NCBI RefSeq assembly: GCF_001559865.1
Contig: NZ_LOHE01000068.1
Coordinates: 124,001-188,000 of the forward strand
Reading direction: 5' to 3'
Source: Abyssisolibacter fermentans
GTDB taxonomy: Bacteria > Bacillota > Clostridia > Tissierellales > MCWD3
Length of the DNA stretch: 64,000 nt
Shown: one piece after another, positions 25,303 to 35,252 of the stretch
Layout: each line of letters begins with the position of its first letter
Position numbering within the stretch: position 1 is the stretch's first letter
Translations under genes and position numbers: made by a program
The notes under the pieces: generated by a model
Seen by the model: only the letters and a program-made list of their open reading frames with translations
Told to the model about the DNA's origin: nothing
Databases searched by the model: none

Positions 25303-25521
25303 TTATTTATATAATGCCCTATAATATGCTGTATAATTTTGAATTATGAGCAGAGAACCTAAATTTTAATTTAGTGTGAATCGCTTATTCAGACGTAGTC
25401 TGAGGGAAATCTAAAAATTTTCGAAGGCATACCGAGTTGGTATGTTGAGAATTTAATGGATACCTTATAATCACAAGGATATAGTAGAGTATTTAATTTT
25501 CTATGAATAATCTGGGTTTAA
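25295..25521. repeat. Inverted-end repeat element between def and fmt
   Basis: Left end ACACTGATTATTTATATAA, then AATATGCTGTA, the module TGAGCAGAGAACCTAAATTT and TGTGAATCGCTTATTC with an AGAC/GTCT hairpin, then GGCATACCGAGTTGGTATG (hairpin), and right end TATGAATAATCTGGGTTT (25503-25520). It interrupts the usually tight def-fmt pair. Confidence 0.75.
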
Positions 25522-25536
25522 TATTAGGAGGTAATT

Positions 25537-26466
25537 ATGAGAGTTATATTCATGGGTACACCAGATTTTGCTGTACCTACATTAGAAGAATTATATAAAA
25601 ATGGTCATGATATAGTATTAGTTGTAACTCAACCAGATAAAAAAAGAGATAGAGGAAAGAAAATTTCCTTTTCACAAGTTAAAGAAAAAGCCTTAGAATT
25701 AGGGCTAGAGGTTTATCAACCACAAAGTATTAATAAACAAGATAGTTTTAATAAACTAGAAAAGCTAGCTCCAGATATTATTGTAGTTGCTGCATTTGGA
25801 CAGTTAATATCTGAACAAATTCTTAATTTACCAAAGTATGGCTGTGTTAATGTTCATGCATCTTTACTTCCTGCATATAGAGGTGCAGCACCTATTAATT
25901 GGGCTGTGATTAATGGAGAAAATGTATCAGGAGTAACGACTATGATGATGGCAAAAGGTTTAGATTCTGGTGATATATTGCTAAAAAAACAAACCGATAT
26001 TAAAGCCGATGAATCGGCAGGTCAATTATATGATAGGCTGAAGATTTTAGGAGCAGACTTACTAATAGAAACATTACAGAAAATAGAAAATAATTCTATT
26101 GTAAGAACACCACAAAATCATAATTTAGCAACTTATGCCCCATTGATGGAAAAATCATTAGGACATATTGATTGGAACAATACATGTAAAGCTATAAAGG
26201 ATTTAGTAAGAGGAACGCAGCCTTGGCCAGGATGTTACACACAGTATAAAAACAAGAAGATTAAAATTTTCAGTGTTGATTATAAAGTATCCAATTTTGA
26301 AGGTAATATAGGAGAGATAATAGATGTAGATTTGGAAGGTATAAAAGTTAAATGTGTAGATGGTATAGTAATAATAAATCAGCTACAGTTACCGGGAAAA
26401 AGAAAAATGAGTATAAAAGATTTTTTAGCAGGCAATTCAATTGATAAAGGTGTAATATTAGAATAG
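25537..26466 (+). CDS. fmt: Methionyl-tRNA formyltransferase
   Basis: Formylates initiator Met-tRNA using 10-formyl-THF; deformylase next door reverses the mark on proteins. The 309 residues show MRVIFMGTPDFAVPTL, the catalytic VNVHASLLPAYRGAAPINWA, GVTTMMMAKGLDSGDIL and the C-terminal tRNA-binding domain from about 205 with RGTQPWPGCYT. ATG follows AGGAGG (25527-25532). Normal length. Confidence 0.96.
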   Translation: MRVIFMGTPDFAVPTLEELYKNGHDIVLVVTQPDKKRDRGKKISFSQVKEKALELGLEVYQPQSINKQDSFNKLEKLAPDIIVVAAFGQLISEQILNLPKYGCVNVHASLLPAYRGAAPINWAVINGENVSGVTTMMMAKGLDSGDILLKKQTDIKADESAGQLYDRLKILGADLLIETLQKIENNSIVRTPQNHNLATYAPLMEKSLGHIDWNNTCKAIKDLVRGTQPWPGCYTQYKNKKIKIFSVDYKVSNFEGNIGEIIDVDLEGIKVKCVDGIVIINQLQLPGKRKMSIKDFLAGNSIDKGVILE

Positions 26467-27237
26467 ATGCTTGGAAGTGTTGTCGTGAAAAATGATAGAA
26501 AAAAATTTTTATGTGTTATGTTTTTTACTGCAATTTTATCAATTGCATTAGTTTTAGTAAGTATATATTTTTTGACAAATAAGAATAATAACTTTATTAA
26601 AATAATGATAATAATATTTGTTATATTTTTGATTATTGTTAGTGTGTTTGTAATTTGGAGTATTGTATTATTAAGTCATGGTGTTTATAAAGGGAATGTA
26701 AATAAAAAAAATGCATGTTTTTTAAGAGGTGCATTAAAGAAAATTTATCCTATTTTGATTTTTGTATCAAAGATTTTAAATATAGATAGAGATACAATTC
26801 AGAGAGCATATTGTAATATTAACAATATACTTGTTGAAAATTTAAAAATGCATTTAAATAGTGAAGATATTCTTATATTACTGCCACATTGTTTGCAAAA
26901 TTCACAATGCCAATATAAAATAACAAATGATATATACAACTGTAAAATGTGCGGGAAATGTTGTATAAAGGATATTATTGAACTAACGAATAAATATAAT
27001 ATTGAAACTGTAGTTGCAACAGGTGGTACTTTAGCTAGATCATGGGTTAAAAAGAAGAAACCAAAAGCTATAATAGCTGTAGCGTGTGAAAGAGATTTAA
27101 CAAGTGGTATTAATGATATCAGTAAAATTCCTGTTTATGGGGTTTTAAATATAAGAAATAATGGACCTTGTTTTAATACAAGTGTAAATATAGAAAATTT
27201 AAATAAGGCAGTGAAATTGTTCTTAACGTGTAAATAA
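26467..27237 (+). CDS. DUF116 domain membrane protein
   Basis: A 256-residue protein with two N-terminal hydrophobic helices (about 13-35 and 42-70), then a cytosolic domain with clustered cysteines: LLPHCLQNSQCQYKI, CKMCGKCCIKDI, VACERDLTSGI and GPCFNTSVN. This pattern is DUF116, proposed to bind metal or FeS; its function is unknown. It starts directly after the fmt stop (TAGATG) with no separate RBS, so translation is probably coupled; a GTG 18 bases on is possible. Neighbour of fmt and rsmB in many Clostridia. Confidence 0.85.
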   Translation: MLGSVVVKNDRKKFLCVMFFTAILSIALVLVSIYFLTNKNNNFIKIMIIIFVIFLIIVSVFVIWSIVLLSHGVYKGNVNKKNACFLRGALKKIYPILIFVSKILNIDRDTIQRAYCNINNILVENLKMHLNSEDILILLPHCLQNSQCQYKITNDIYNCKMCGKCCIKDIIELTNKYNIETVVATGGTLARSWVKKKKPKAIIAVACERDLTSGINDISKIPVYGVLNIRNNGPCFNTSVNIENLNKAVKLFLTCK

Positions 27238-27392
27238 AATAGATTTAATTATTTTGGAATTAAGGTTAAACACAAGAACTTCGCCAGTTGGCTTCAAATT
27301 ATAAACTGCTCTAGAGCTTGTTAGCATTTGACTCTAGGGCATAAATTTTGTTATTATTGCTATGTATTAACAATACACTATTGGAGGATTGT

Positions 27393-28736
27393 ATGAAAAA
27401 CAATGCTAGATTTATAGCAACAAAAATACTTATAAATATAGAAGAAAAAGGTGCTTTTTCAAATATTGAGATTAGCAAGAATTTAAAAAATTTAGAGAAT
27501 ATTTTGGATGAAGGTTTAATTAGAGAAATAGTATACGGAGTTATACAAAATAAAGTTCTTATTGACTTTATTATATCTAAATATTCAAAAATACCAATTA
27601 ACAAATTAACTGTTAAAGTAAAACAGATTTTAAGAATTGGCATTTACCAAATAGTTTTTATGGATAGAATACCAGAAAGAGCTGCATGTAATGAAAGTGT
27701 TAAAGTAGCTAAAAAAATGTGCCATCAAGGAATACCAGGATACATTAATGCGGTATTAAGAAATATAATAAGAAATAAATCAAGTTTAATACCAGACTAT
27801 AAAGAGTACAATAGAGTTGATTACTTAAATTTAAAGTATTCACATCCAAAATGGTTAATTGAACATTTCATTAAAGAATTTGGTTATGAATTTACAGCTG
27901 ATTTGTGTGAAGCAAACAATAGTAAACCAAAATTAAATATTAGAGTCAATACTCTAAAAATTACCAGAGATGAATTGATAAAAAAATTAGAAGAAAAAGA
28001 TATCAATGTAAAATCCTTGCCGTATAGTAAGGATGGTTTAGTGGTTAACAATGCAAAACGTATTACTAATTTGAGTGAGTTTAAACAAGGGTTTTTTTCC
28101 ATACAAGATGAAAGTTCTATGATGGTAGCTGAAATTATGAATCCAAAACCAGAAAGCATAGTTTTGGATGTATGTAGTGCTCCTGGTGGTAAAACTTGTC
28201 ATTTAGCTCAAAAAATGAACAATAAAGGAAAAATAATATCAAGAGATATATACGAACATAAATTAAGTCTTATAAACAAAGCTGCAAAGAGGTTAGAAAT
28301 AGATATTATAGAAACTCAGTTAATTGATGCGTTAACGTTGGATGAAAATATGATATTTAAAGTGGATTATTGTTTAGTAGATGCACCTTGTTCAGGTTTA
28401 GGATTATTGAGAAGAAAGCCTGAAATAAGATGGAGACTTAGCATGGAAGATATAAACAATCTATCCCATCTTCAATATAAAATTTTGACTAATGCTAGCA
28501 AATATGTTCGTTTAAATGGTATACTTTTATATAGTACTTGTACGATAAGTAAAAAAGAAAATTTTGATGTTGTGTCTAGATTTTTAGAAGCAAATACAAA
28601 TTATGAATTATTGCCATTTGAAGAAGATATTTGTGTTAAATTAGGAATTCAAAATAATATAGGATATACACAATTATATCCTAATGTTCATGGGACTGAT
28701 GGTTTTTTTATTGCGAAGTTTAGAAAAATTAAGTAG
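27393..28736 (+). CDS. rsmB: 16S rRNA (cytosine-967-C5)-methyltransferase RsmB
   Basis: The 447-residue protein has an N-terminal NusB-like domain (RFIATKILINIEEKGAFSN, IGIYQIVFMDRIPERAACNE) and a SAM methyltransferase domain with DVCSAPGGKTCHLA, LVDAPCSGLGLLRRKPE and catalytic YSTCTISKKEN. ATG 27393 follows TTGGAGGATT (27381-27390); upstream in-frame starts have no RBS. The 155-bp gap before it holds no supported feature. Confidence 0.94.
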   Translation: MKNNARFIATKILINIEEKGAFSNIEISKNLKNLENILDEGLIREIVYGVIQNKVLIDFIISKYSKIPINKLTVKVKQILRIGIYQIVFMDRIPERAACNESVKVAKKMCHQGIPGYINAVLRNIIRNKSSLIPDYKEYNRVDYLNLKYSHPKWLIEHFIKEFGYEFTADLCEANNSKPKLNIRVNTLKITRDELIKKLEEKDINVKSLPYSKDGLVVNNAKRITNLSEFKQGFFSIQDESSMMVAEIMNPKPESIVLDVCSAPGGKTCHLAQKMNNKGKIISRDIYEHKLSLINKAAKRLEIDIIETQLIDALTLDENMIFKVDYCLVDAPCSGLGLLRRKPEIRWRLSMEDINNLSHLQYKILTNASKYVRLNGILLYSTCTISKKENFDVVSRFLEANTNYELLPFEEDICVKLGIQNNIGYTQLYPNVHGTDGFFIAKFRKIK

Positions 28737-28851
28737 AAAATCTATGAACAATTAGAGTAAAATAATATTTTAAACATGTCTATGAAAATTACATTTTTTT
28801 TGATAATATATAGATAGCTATAAATTTTTAATTGTAGCTTGGAGGGATTTT

Positions 28852-29898
28852 TTGAATAATAAACAAGATTTAAAGTCATATACTTTGACAGAGTTGAGAA
28901 AGATTTTTGAAGAAAATGGTATTAAACCTTTTAGAGCGAATCAGGTTTTTGAGTGGATTCATAATAAAAATATAAATATTATTGAAGATATATCAGTTTT
29001 ATCTAAAAAATTGAAAAGTAGAATAGATAATAAATATTATATTGAAAATATAAAAATACTTGAAAGATATGATTCAAAATTAGATGGTACAAAAAAATAT
29101 TTATTTTGTCTTAATGATGGTAACATAATAGAAAGTGTTTTAATGCCTTACAGACACGGTAACACAGCTTGTATTTCTACACAAGTTGGTTGTAAAATGG
29201 GGTGTAAGTTTTGTGCATCTACTAAAGAGGGACTTATTAGGAATCTTTCAGCAGGAGAAATTGTTGACCAAATATATAAAATACAAGCTGATCAAAAAAT
29301 TAAAGTTAATAATATAGTGCTTATGGGATCTGGGGAACCATTAGATAACTATGATAATGTCATAAAATTTTTAAAAATAGTACATGATGAATTAGGAATA
29401 AACCTTGGATATAGACATATAACACTATCAACATGTGGGTTGGTGCCTAAAATATATGATTTAGCAAATGAAGAATTACCTATAACATTATCAATATCTT
29501 TACATGCTACTACTGATATTCAGAGAAAGAATATAATGCCAATAGCCAACAAATACAGTTTAGATGAAATAATAAAAGCTTGTAAGTATTATATTAATAA
29601 AACAAATAGGAGAATAACATTTGAATACACATTAATAAACGGAGTTAATGATAATAAAAAAGACGCCTTAAAAATGTATTCTCTAATTAAAGGCATGTTA
29701 TGTCATGTCAATTTGATACCATTAAATAATATTAAAGAAGTTGAATATAAAAAGTCTAATAATATAAATATAAAAGGCTTTGCTGATACTTTATGTCAAA
29801 AAGGTATAAGTACAACTGTCAGAAGAGAGATGGGTTCTGATATAAATGCAGCATGTGGACAATTAAGAAATAAATATATTAGTCAGAATCAAGGTTAG
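28852..29898 (+). CDS. rlmN: Dual-specificity RNA methyltransferase RlmN
   Basis: Radical-SAM enzyme that methylates C2 of A2503 in 23S rRNA and A37 in some tRNAs. 348 residues. Seen: RANQVFEWIHNK, CISTQVGCKMGCKFCAST with the CxxxCxxC cluster, NIVLMGSGEPLDNYDNV, ITLSTCGLVPKI, and the C-terminal methylatable Cys in SDINAACGQLR. TTG start behind GGAGGG (28841-28846). Confidence 0.96.
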   Translation: MNNKQDLKSYTLTELRKIFEENGIKPFRANQVFEWIHNKNINIIEDISVLSKKLKSRIDNKYYIENIKILERYDSKLDGTKKYLFCLNDGNIIESVLMPYRHGNTACISTQVGCKMGCKFCASTKEGLIRNLSAGEIVDQIYKIQADQKIKVNNIVLMGSGEPLDNYDNVIKFLKIVHDELGINLGYRHITLSTCGLVPKIYDLANEELPITLSISLHATTDIQRKNIMPIANKYSLDEIIKACKYYINKTNRRITFEYTLINGVNDNKKDALKMYSLIKGMLCHVNLIPLNNIKEVEYKKSNNINIKGFADTLCQKGISTTVRREMGSDINAACGQLRNKYISQNQG

Positions 29899-29926
29899 AT
29901 TATTTAATTTGGAGTGGAGGGTTTTT

Positions 29927-30661
29927 ATGATTTTTGGTGTTTGTTCTGATATAGGGAAAACAAGAACAGTAAATCAGGATTCATATTATAATTCAGATAT
30001 TGTAGAATTGCAGTTATTTGTTGTTGCAGATGGTATGGGAGGTCATAATGGTGGAGAAACAGCTAGCTATTTAGCTGTAAAAACTGTTGAAGATATGCTT
30101 GATAAAAATAGAGAAGCATTAATTAATAAAGATATTCTAATACCTAAATTTATACATATGACACTAACTGAGGCAAATAGGATTATTTATAATGAAGGGC
30201 TGTTAAATGAAAGTCTAAATGGAATGGGAACTACGTTAACAATGGTATATTTCACAGAAAATTCAGCAATAATTGGACATGTAGGGGATAGTAGAGCTTA
30301 TATATACAATAATAGTGAGTTAACACAATTAACTCAAGATCATTCTTTAGTAGCAGAATTAGTTAGAAATGGGAGTATATCTAAAGAAGAAGCTAAAGAT
30401 CACCCACAAAAACATATCATAACAAGAGCTTTAGGAACTGATGTTGATTTAAAGGTTGATGTATTTGAAAGAGACATTGAAAAAGGAGATATTGTATTGT
30501 TATGCTCTGATGGCTTGACAAATATGCTAAGTGATGAAGAAATTAAACATATTTTAAGTACAATAGAAGTTCCGCAAGAAGCATGTAATTGTTTGGTAGA
30601 AAAAGCAAATGAACTTGGTGGTGAAGATAATATTACTGTTACTATTATAAAGATTGATTAG
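29927..30661 (+). CDS. prpC: PP2C-type protein serine/threonine phosphatase (Stp/PrpC)
   Basis: The 244-residue metal-dependent phosphatase reverses phosphorylation by the PASTA kinase encoded next. Seen: GKTRTVNQDSYY, VVADGMGGHNGGETAS, GTTLTMVYF, IGHVGDSRAYIY, LTQDHSLVAELVRNG, LLCSDGLTNML and GGEDNITVTII, all metal-site motifs. ATG 29927 lies 6 bases after GGAGGG; the TTG/ATG further up lacks spacing. prkC starts 15 bases after the stop. Confidence 0.95.
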   Translation: MIFGVCSDIGKTRTVNQDSYYNSDIVELQLFVVADGMGGHNGGETASYLAVKTVEDMLDKNREALINKDILIPKFIHMTLTEANRIIYNEGLLNESLNGMGTTLTMVYFTENSAIIGHVGDSRAYIYNNSELTQLTQDHSLVAELVRNGSISKEEAKDHPQKHIITRALGTDVDLKVDVFERDIEKGDIVLLCSDGLTNMLSDEEIKHILSTIEVPQEACNCLVEKANELGGEDNITVTIIKID

Positions 30662-30676
30662 AAAAGAGGTTATTAT

Positions 30677-32692
30677 ATGATTGGAAAAACTCTAGGTAAT
30701 AGATATGAAATAATAGAGAGAATCGGTGGAGGCGGAATGGCAATAGTATATAAAGCCAAATGTCGTCTTCTTCATAGATATGTTGCAGTTAAGGTATTAC
30801 GTGAAGAATTTACTAACAATGAAGATTTTATTAATAGATTTAATAGAGAATCTCAAGCAGCTGCTAGTTTATCTCATTCAAACATTGTTGGTATTTATGA
30901 TGTTGGGGCAGAAGATAATATTCATTATATTGTAATGGAATATGTGAAAGGGAAAACTCTAAAGCAATTGATAAAGGAAAAAAACAAACTAAAGCCAAAA
31001 GAAGTTATAGATATTAGCTTGCAAATAGCTGAAGCACTAAATAATGCACATAAAAATAAAATTGTTCATAGAGATATTAAACCTCACAATATAATGATAG
31101 ACGATGATGGGAAAATAAAAGTAACAGATTTTGGGATTGCTAGAGCAGCAACTACATCAACTGTAACTGTAACTAGTAATGTAATAGGTTCAGTACATTA
31201 TTTTTCTCCAGAACAAGCTCGCGGAGGATATACTGATGCAAAGTCTGATTTATATTCATTAGGTATTGTCATGTATGAAATGTTGACAGGTAAAGTACCA
31301 TTTCAAGGAGATAGTCCAATATCAGTAGCATTAAAGCATATACAAGAAGATATTACTCCTTTATGCGAAATTGATGATTCTATTCCCAAGACTTTGGAGA
31401 AAATAGTAACTAAAGCAGTCCAAAAAGATCAAGCTTTAAGATATGATAATGCAGAAGAAATAATAGATGATTTGCAAAAAGCTAAGAATAATTTAAAGGA
31501 AGATACTATAGAATTTAAATGTTACGATGATTCACCAACAATGGTTATACCTAAAGAAGAGGTTATGATGAAAAAAGATAATGAAACTAAAGAAATTGTT
31601 GTACCAACAAGTAGAAGGAGAAATCCTAAAGCTAAAAAAATCAACAAAAAGCAAAAAGAAAATAATAAAAGCTCTAAAGTGCTTGTAACTATTGTTGCAA
31701 TAATACTAGCATTTGTTGTTACTTGTGGATTAGCTATTGGGTATTTATATGTTAAAGATTATCTAGTAAAAGAAGAAATACCAATACCATATGTAATAGG
31801 ACTTGATGTTGACTCGGCAAGAAAGCAAGTTAATGCATTAGGTTTAGAGTTAGTTGTTAAAAATGAAGTGTTTAATGATGATTATAGCAAGGGACAGATA
31901 GTATATCAAACAGAAAAAGCAGGAAATACTTTGAAATCGGGATTCCCTTTAGAGGTTACTGTAAGTAAAGGGTCTGAATTAATAGAAGTACCAGATTTAT
32001 TAAACAAACTTTCTAATGAGGCTGAAGCTGTATTAAATAATAAAGGATTAGAAGAAGGTGTTATAACGCATGATTTTAGCGATTTACCTACAGGTATAGT
32101 TATTAGTCAAAGTCCAAAAGCCTTTCAGATGGTAAAAAAAGGTACAAGAGTTAATTATACAATAAGTAATGGTCCCAAAGTTAATTATTTGATAATGTCA
32201 AATTATATAGGAAAAGATATAAATGCAGCTAAAAAAGACCTAATTTCAAATGGATTTGCTTTAGGCGAGGTTAAATATGAAAAGAATAATGATGTTTCTA
32301 AAAATATAGTAATCCACCAAAGTCACCCAGCAGGACAAGAAGTAGAAGAAAATGTAGTTGTTGATTTTATAGTTAGTAATGGTAGCGAGCCAACTGAAGA
32401 TAGTGGTACTGAAACCGGTACAAACAATGATACAATAACTGATACTGATAAAGATAGTAATACAAGTACAGATACTAAAAAAGAAACATTGAATATACAG
32501 CTTCCAGAGGATAGAGATACAGTTGATGTGAAGATATACAAAATTCAAAATGAGCAAAAAGAAGTAATATACGAAAAAACTGTTAATACTAGTCAAGGCG
32601 GAATAAAAATAGAAGTAACAGGAGAAGGATTTACAAAGTTTGAGATTTATTTTGATGGAGTATATATTGATGACGTTGAATATACTTTTTAG
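30677..32692 (+). CDS. prkC: Stk1/PrkC family PASTA Ser/Thr protein kinase
   Basis: The 671-residue membrane kinase has a cytosolic kinase domain (1-270: IGGGGMAIVYKAK, YVAVKVLREE, HRDIKPHNIM, DFGIARAA, YFSPEQARGG), a basic linker, one membrane helix (about 335-358) and about three extracellular PASTA repeats (371-570: VPDLLNKLSNEAEAVL). A Thr/Ser/Asp-rich spacer (about 575-605) then leads to a small beta-rich C-terminal domain, an extension not in short forms. PASTA domains sense peptidoglycan fragments or lipid II; targets include division and germination proteins. Confidence 0.95.
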   Translation: MIGKTLGNRYEIIERIGGGGMAIVYKAKCRLLHRYVAVKVLREEFTNNEDFINRFNRESQAAASLSHSNIVGIYDVGAEDNIHYIVMEYVKGKTLKQLIKEKNKLKPKEVIDISLQIAEALNNAHKNKIVHRDIKPHNIMIDDDGKIKVTDFGIARAATTSTVTVTSNVIGSVHYFSPEQARGGYTDAKSDLYSLGIVMYEMLTGKVPFQGDSPISVALKHIQEDITPLCEIDDSIPKTLEKIVTKAVQKDQALRYDNAEEIIDDLQKAKNNLKEDTIEFKCYDDSPTMVIPKEEVMMKKDNETKEIVVPTSRRRNPKAKKINKKQKENNKSSKVLVTIVAIILAFVVTCGLAIGYLYVKDYLVKEEIPIPYVIGLDVDSARKQVNALGLELVVKNEVFNDDYSKGQIVYQTEKAGNTLKSGFPLEVTVSKGSELIEVPDLLNKLSNEAEAVLNNKGLEEGVITHDFSDLPTGIVISQSPKAFQMVKKGTRVNYTISNGPKVNYLIMSNYIGKDINAAKKDLISNGFALGEVKYEKNNDVSKNIVIHQSHPAGQEVEENVVVDFIVSNGSEPTEDSGTETGTNNDTITDTDKDSNTSTDTKKETLNIQLPEDRDTVDVKIYKIQNEQKEVIYEKTVNTSQGGIKIEVTGEGFTKFEIYFDGVYIDDVEYTF

Positions 32693-32703
32693 GAGGATTA
32701 TAA

Positions 32704-33579
32704 ATGCTTGATGGCATAATCATGAAAGGAATTGGAGGCTTTTATTACGTAAAAACTGATGAAGGTATATACGAATGTAGAGCTAGAGGTTTGTTTAGAA
32801 AACAGAAAATCAAACCATTAATAGGAGATAAAGTTTGTATTGAAGTAACACAAGGTGACAAGACTGGCTATATAAAAGAAATAAAAAAACGCATGAATGA
32901 GCTAATTAGGCCAACAGTTGCAAATGTATCTCAAGCAGTTATTGTATTTGCAATTAAAAATCCTGATCCAAATTTATGGTTATTAGATAGATTTTTATTA
33001 GTTGCAGAAGAGAAAGGTTTAAATGTTTTGATTTGCATTAATAAAATAGATTTATCAAATGAAAAAGAGATTTCAGATATTATTAATATATATGAAAAAG
33101 CTGGCTATAAGGTTATAGTTACAAGTTGTAAACAACACAAGGGAATTGAAGAGTTAAAAGTATGTTTAAAAGATAATATAACTGTTTTTGCAGGTCCTTC
33201 GGGTGTTGGAAAATCAAGTATTCTAAATAGTATACAGCCAAAATTTGAACTAAAAACAGGTGATATCAGTCAAAAAACTAATAGAGGTAAGCATACAACA
33301 AGAAGTGCAGAGCTTATGGAGCTTTCTTGTGGGGGATTAGTTGTCGATACACCAGGCTTTAGTTCCTTAGATATAAGCAACATAGATGAAAATGGGTTGA
33401 AAGAGTTTTATAGAGAGATAAAAAAATTTGGCTGCAATTGTAGGTTTAATAGTTGTATGCATAAAAATGAGCCAGATTGTGGAGTTAAAGAGGCGTTAGA
33501 AGAGGGTAAAATTAGCAAAGAAAGATATGAGAGCTATTTAAACCTCATGGATGAAATAAGTAAAAGAAGGAGATATTAA
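32704..33579 (+). CDS. rsgA: Ribosome small-subunit-dependent GTPase RsgA
   Basis: Circularly permuted GTPase checking late 30S assembly. 291 residues: OB fold (MLDGIIMKGIGGFYYV), G4 NKIDLSNE, G1 FAGPSGVGKSSILNSIQ, G3 DTPGFSSLDI and the C-terminal zinc motif CNCRFNSCMHKNEPDCGV. ATG follows AGGAGG (32692-32697). It ends 1 base before rpe; the three genes prkC, rsgA and rpe form a common Firmicute operon. Confidence 0.95.
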   Translation: MLDGIIMKGIGGFYYVKTDEGIYECRARGLFRKQKIKPLIGDKVCIEVTQGDKTGYIKEIKKRMNELIRPTVANVSQAVIVFAIKNPDPNLWLLDRFLLVAEEKGLNVLICINKIDLSNEKEISDIINIYEKAGYKVIVTSCKQHKGIEELKVCLKDNITVFAGPSGVGKSSILNSIQPKFELKTGDISQKTNRGKHTTRSAELMELSCGGLVVDTPGFSSLDISNIDENGLKEFYREIKKFGCNCRFNSCMHKNEPDCGVKEALEEGKISKERYESYLNLMDEISKRRRY

Positions 33580-33580
33580 T

Positions 33581-34237
33581 ATGATTAAGATTTCACCATC
33601 AATTTTGTCAGCGGATTTTAGTAATATTAGAGAAGACATAAAAAAGGTTGAAGATGCAGGAGTTGATTTATTACACATAGATGTAATGGATGGAGCGTTT
33701 GTACCAAATATAACATTTGGACAGGTCGTAATTAAAGATTTTAGGAAGATATCAAAAATTCCATTTGATGTACATCTAATGATAGAAAAACCAGAAAGGT
33801 TTATTGAAGATTTTGTTAAAGCTGGTGCAGATATTATTACAGTACATTATGAATCAACAGTGCATGTACATAGAGCAATACAATTAATTAAGAGTTTTGG
33901 TATTAAAGCAGGAATAGCTTTAAATCCAGCTACACCTATAGAATGTGTCAAGCATTTATTAAATGATGTAGATATGGTATTAATAATGACAGTAAATCCA
34001 GGCTTTGGAGGTCAAAAATTTATAGAAGCTACGAAAGACAAAATCAAACAATTAAGAACATTAATAGATGAAAGGGACTTAGATATTGACATAGAAGTTG
34101 ACGGTGGTATCAAAGAAGATAATATAGCTGAAGTGTTTAAATGTGGAGCAAATGTATTCGTAGCTGGCTCAGCTGTTTTTAATTCTAAAGATATCAATTT
34201 AACTATAAAGAATTTTAGAAGATTAACTGAGTTTTAA
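33581..34237 (+). CDS. rpe: Ribulose-phosphate 3-epimerase
   Basis: Interconverts ribulose 5-phosphate and xylulose 5-phosphate. 218-residue TIM barrel: KISPSILSADFSNI, LHIDVMDGAFVPNITFG, DVHLMIEKPERF, MTVNPGFGGQKFI and DIEVDGGIKEDN with metal-binding His/Asp residues. ATG follows AAGGAG (33567-33572). Cotranscribed with rsgA and thiN. Confidence 0.96.
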   Translation: MIKISPSILSADFSNIREDIKKVEDAGVDLLHIDVMDGAFVPNITFGQVVIKDFRKISKIPFDVHLMIEKPERFIEDFVKAGADIITVHYESTVHVHRAIQLIKSFGIKAGIALNPATPIECVKHLLNDVDMVLIMTVNPGFGGQKFIEATKDKIKQLRTLIDERDLDIDIEVDGGIKEDNIAEVFKCGANVFVAGSAVFNSKDINLTIKNFRRLTEF

Positions 34238-34270
34238 TAGATTATCTAAGTTTTAAAAGAGGGATAAAAA

Positions 34271-34906
34271 TTGAAAATTGTTGTATTAGGCAGTGGTACT
34301 TTACTAAAAGAGAGCATAATTTTACAAATTGCTAAGGATGCAAAATATATAATTTGTGCTGATGGAGGAGTTAAACATTTATTTGAATATGGATTAATTC
34401 CAGATATTGTTGTTGGAGATTTAGATTCAATAAGTTTAAAAAATTTAGAAATAATAAAAGAAAAGGGTATAAAAATAATAGAATTTCCTACAAATAAAGA
34501 TTACACTGATTTAGAACTAGCGTTAGAACAAGCTGCTTTGTTAGGAGCAAAAGAAGTTGTAATAGGTGGTGTAATAGGAACACGTTTGGATCATACTATG
34601 GGGAATATACTCATATTAAATAAAATGAATAAGAAAAATATAAAAGCTACAATAGTTGATAATAATAATGAAATATCATTATTAGATGAGTCAGAAGCTG
34701 TTTTTGATAATACACATAAGTATATTTCTATAATACCTGTTTCAAATGAGGGTGCTGTGGTTAGCACTGAAGGCTTCAAATATGAAGTAAGCAATAGAAA
34801 GTTTGAATACTCATCACTTCTAGGAGTGAGTAATGAAATATTGGGAAAAAGGGGTAAAATAAAGATACATAAGGGAACATGTTTAATAATAAAAGCGGAT
34901 GACTAA
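34271..34906 (+). CDS. thiN: Thiamine diphosphokinase
   Basis: Transfers pyrophosphate from ATP to thiamine. 211 residues with ICADGGVKHLFEYG, IPDIVVGDLDSIS, FPTNKDYTDLELALE, VIGGVIGTRLDHTMGN and the C-terminal beta domain with VSTEGFKYEV. TTG start at 34271, RBS AGAGGGAT (34258-34265). Last gene of the prkC-rsgA-rpe-thiN run, closed by a terminator. Confidence 0.93.
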   Translation: MKIVVLGSGTLLKESIILQIAKDAKYIICADGGVKHLFEYGLIPDIVVGDLDSISLKNLEIIKEKGIKIIEFPTNKDYTDLELALEQAALLGAKEVVIGGVIGTRLDHTMGNILILNKMNKKNIKATIVDNNNEISLLDESEAVFDNTHKYISIIPVSNEGAVVSTEGFKYEVSNRKFEYSSLLGVSNEILGKRGKIKIHKGTCLIIKADD

Positions 34907-34910
34907 AGTA

Positions 34911-34951
34911 AAAGATTTGCTCAGAATTAGTTTTGAGCAGGTCTTTTTTTT
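34911..34951 (+). terminator. Terminator after thiN
   Basis: AGATTTGCTCA pairs (two G-T pairs) with TGAGCAGGTCT, followed by eight T. The remaining 34952-35252 is AT-rich, with no gene or clear promoter. Confidence 0.85.
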
Positions 34952-35252
34952 AGGAGAAACTTAATTAGTTTTATCGGTCATATAAAGGGAAAAGTAAATG
35001 GAGTATTAGAAAGAAAATGTTCAATAAATAGTGTTAAATATAATAATAAAATATTGCTAAAAATATATTTTAGAAAACTTAGATACTAATTATTGTACTT
35101 TGCAGTATAAAAAACAAAAAAATATGTAACAAAAACTATTTGTTGTAATATTATGTTATAAGTAGTATTTTAAGTTAATCGTAGATTATAAGACCTCGGA
35201 AGAGATAATGAATCAAATACAAACTTAAAAATATGAATTAGGGGGGAGGGAT

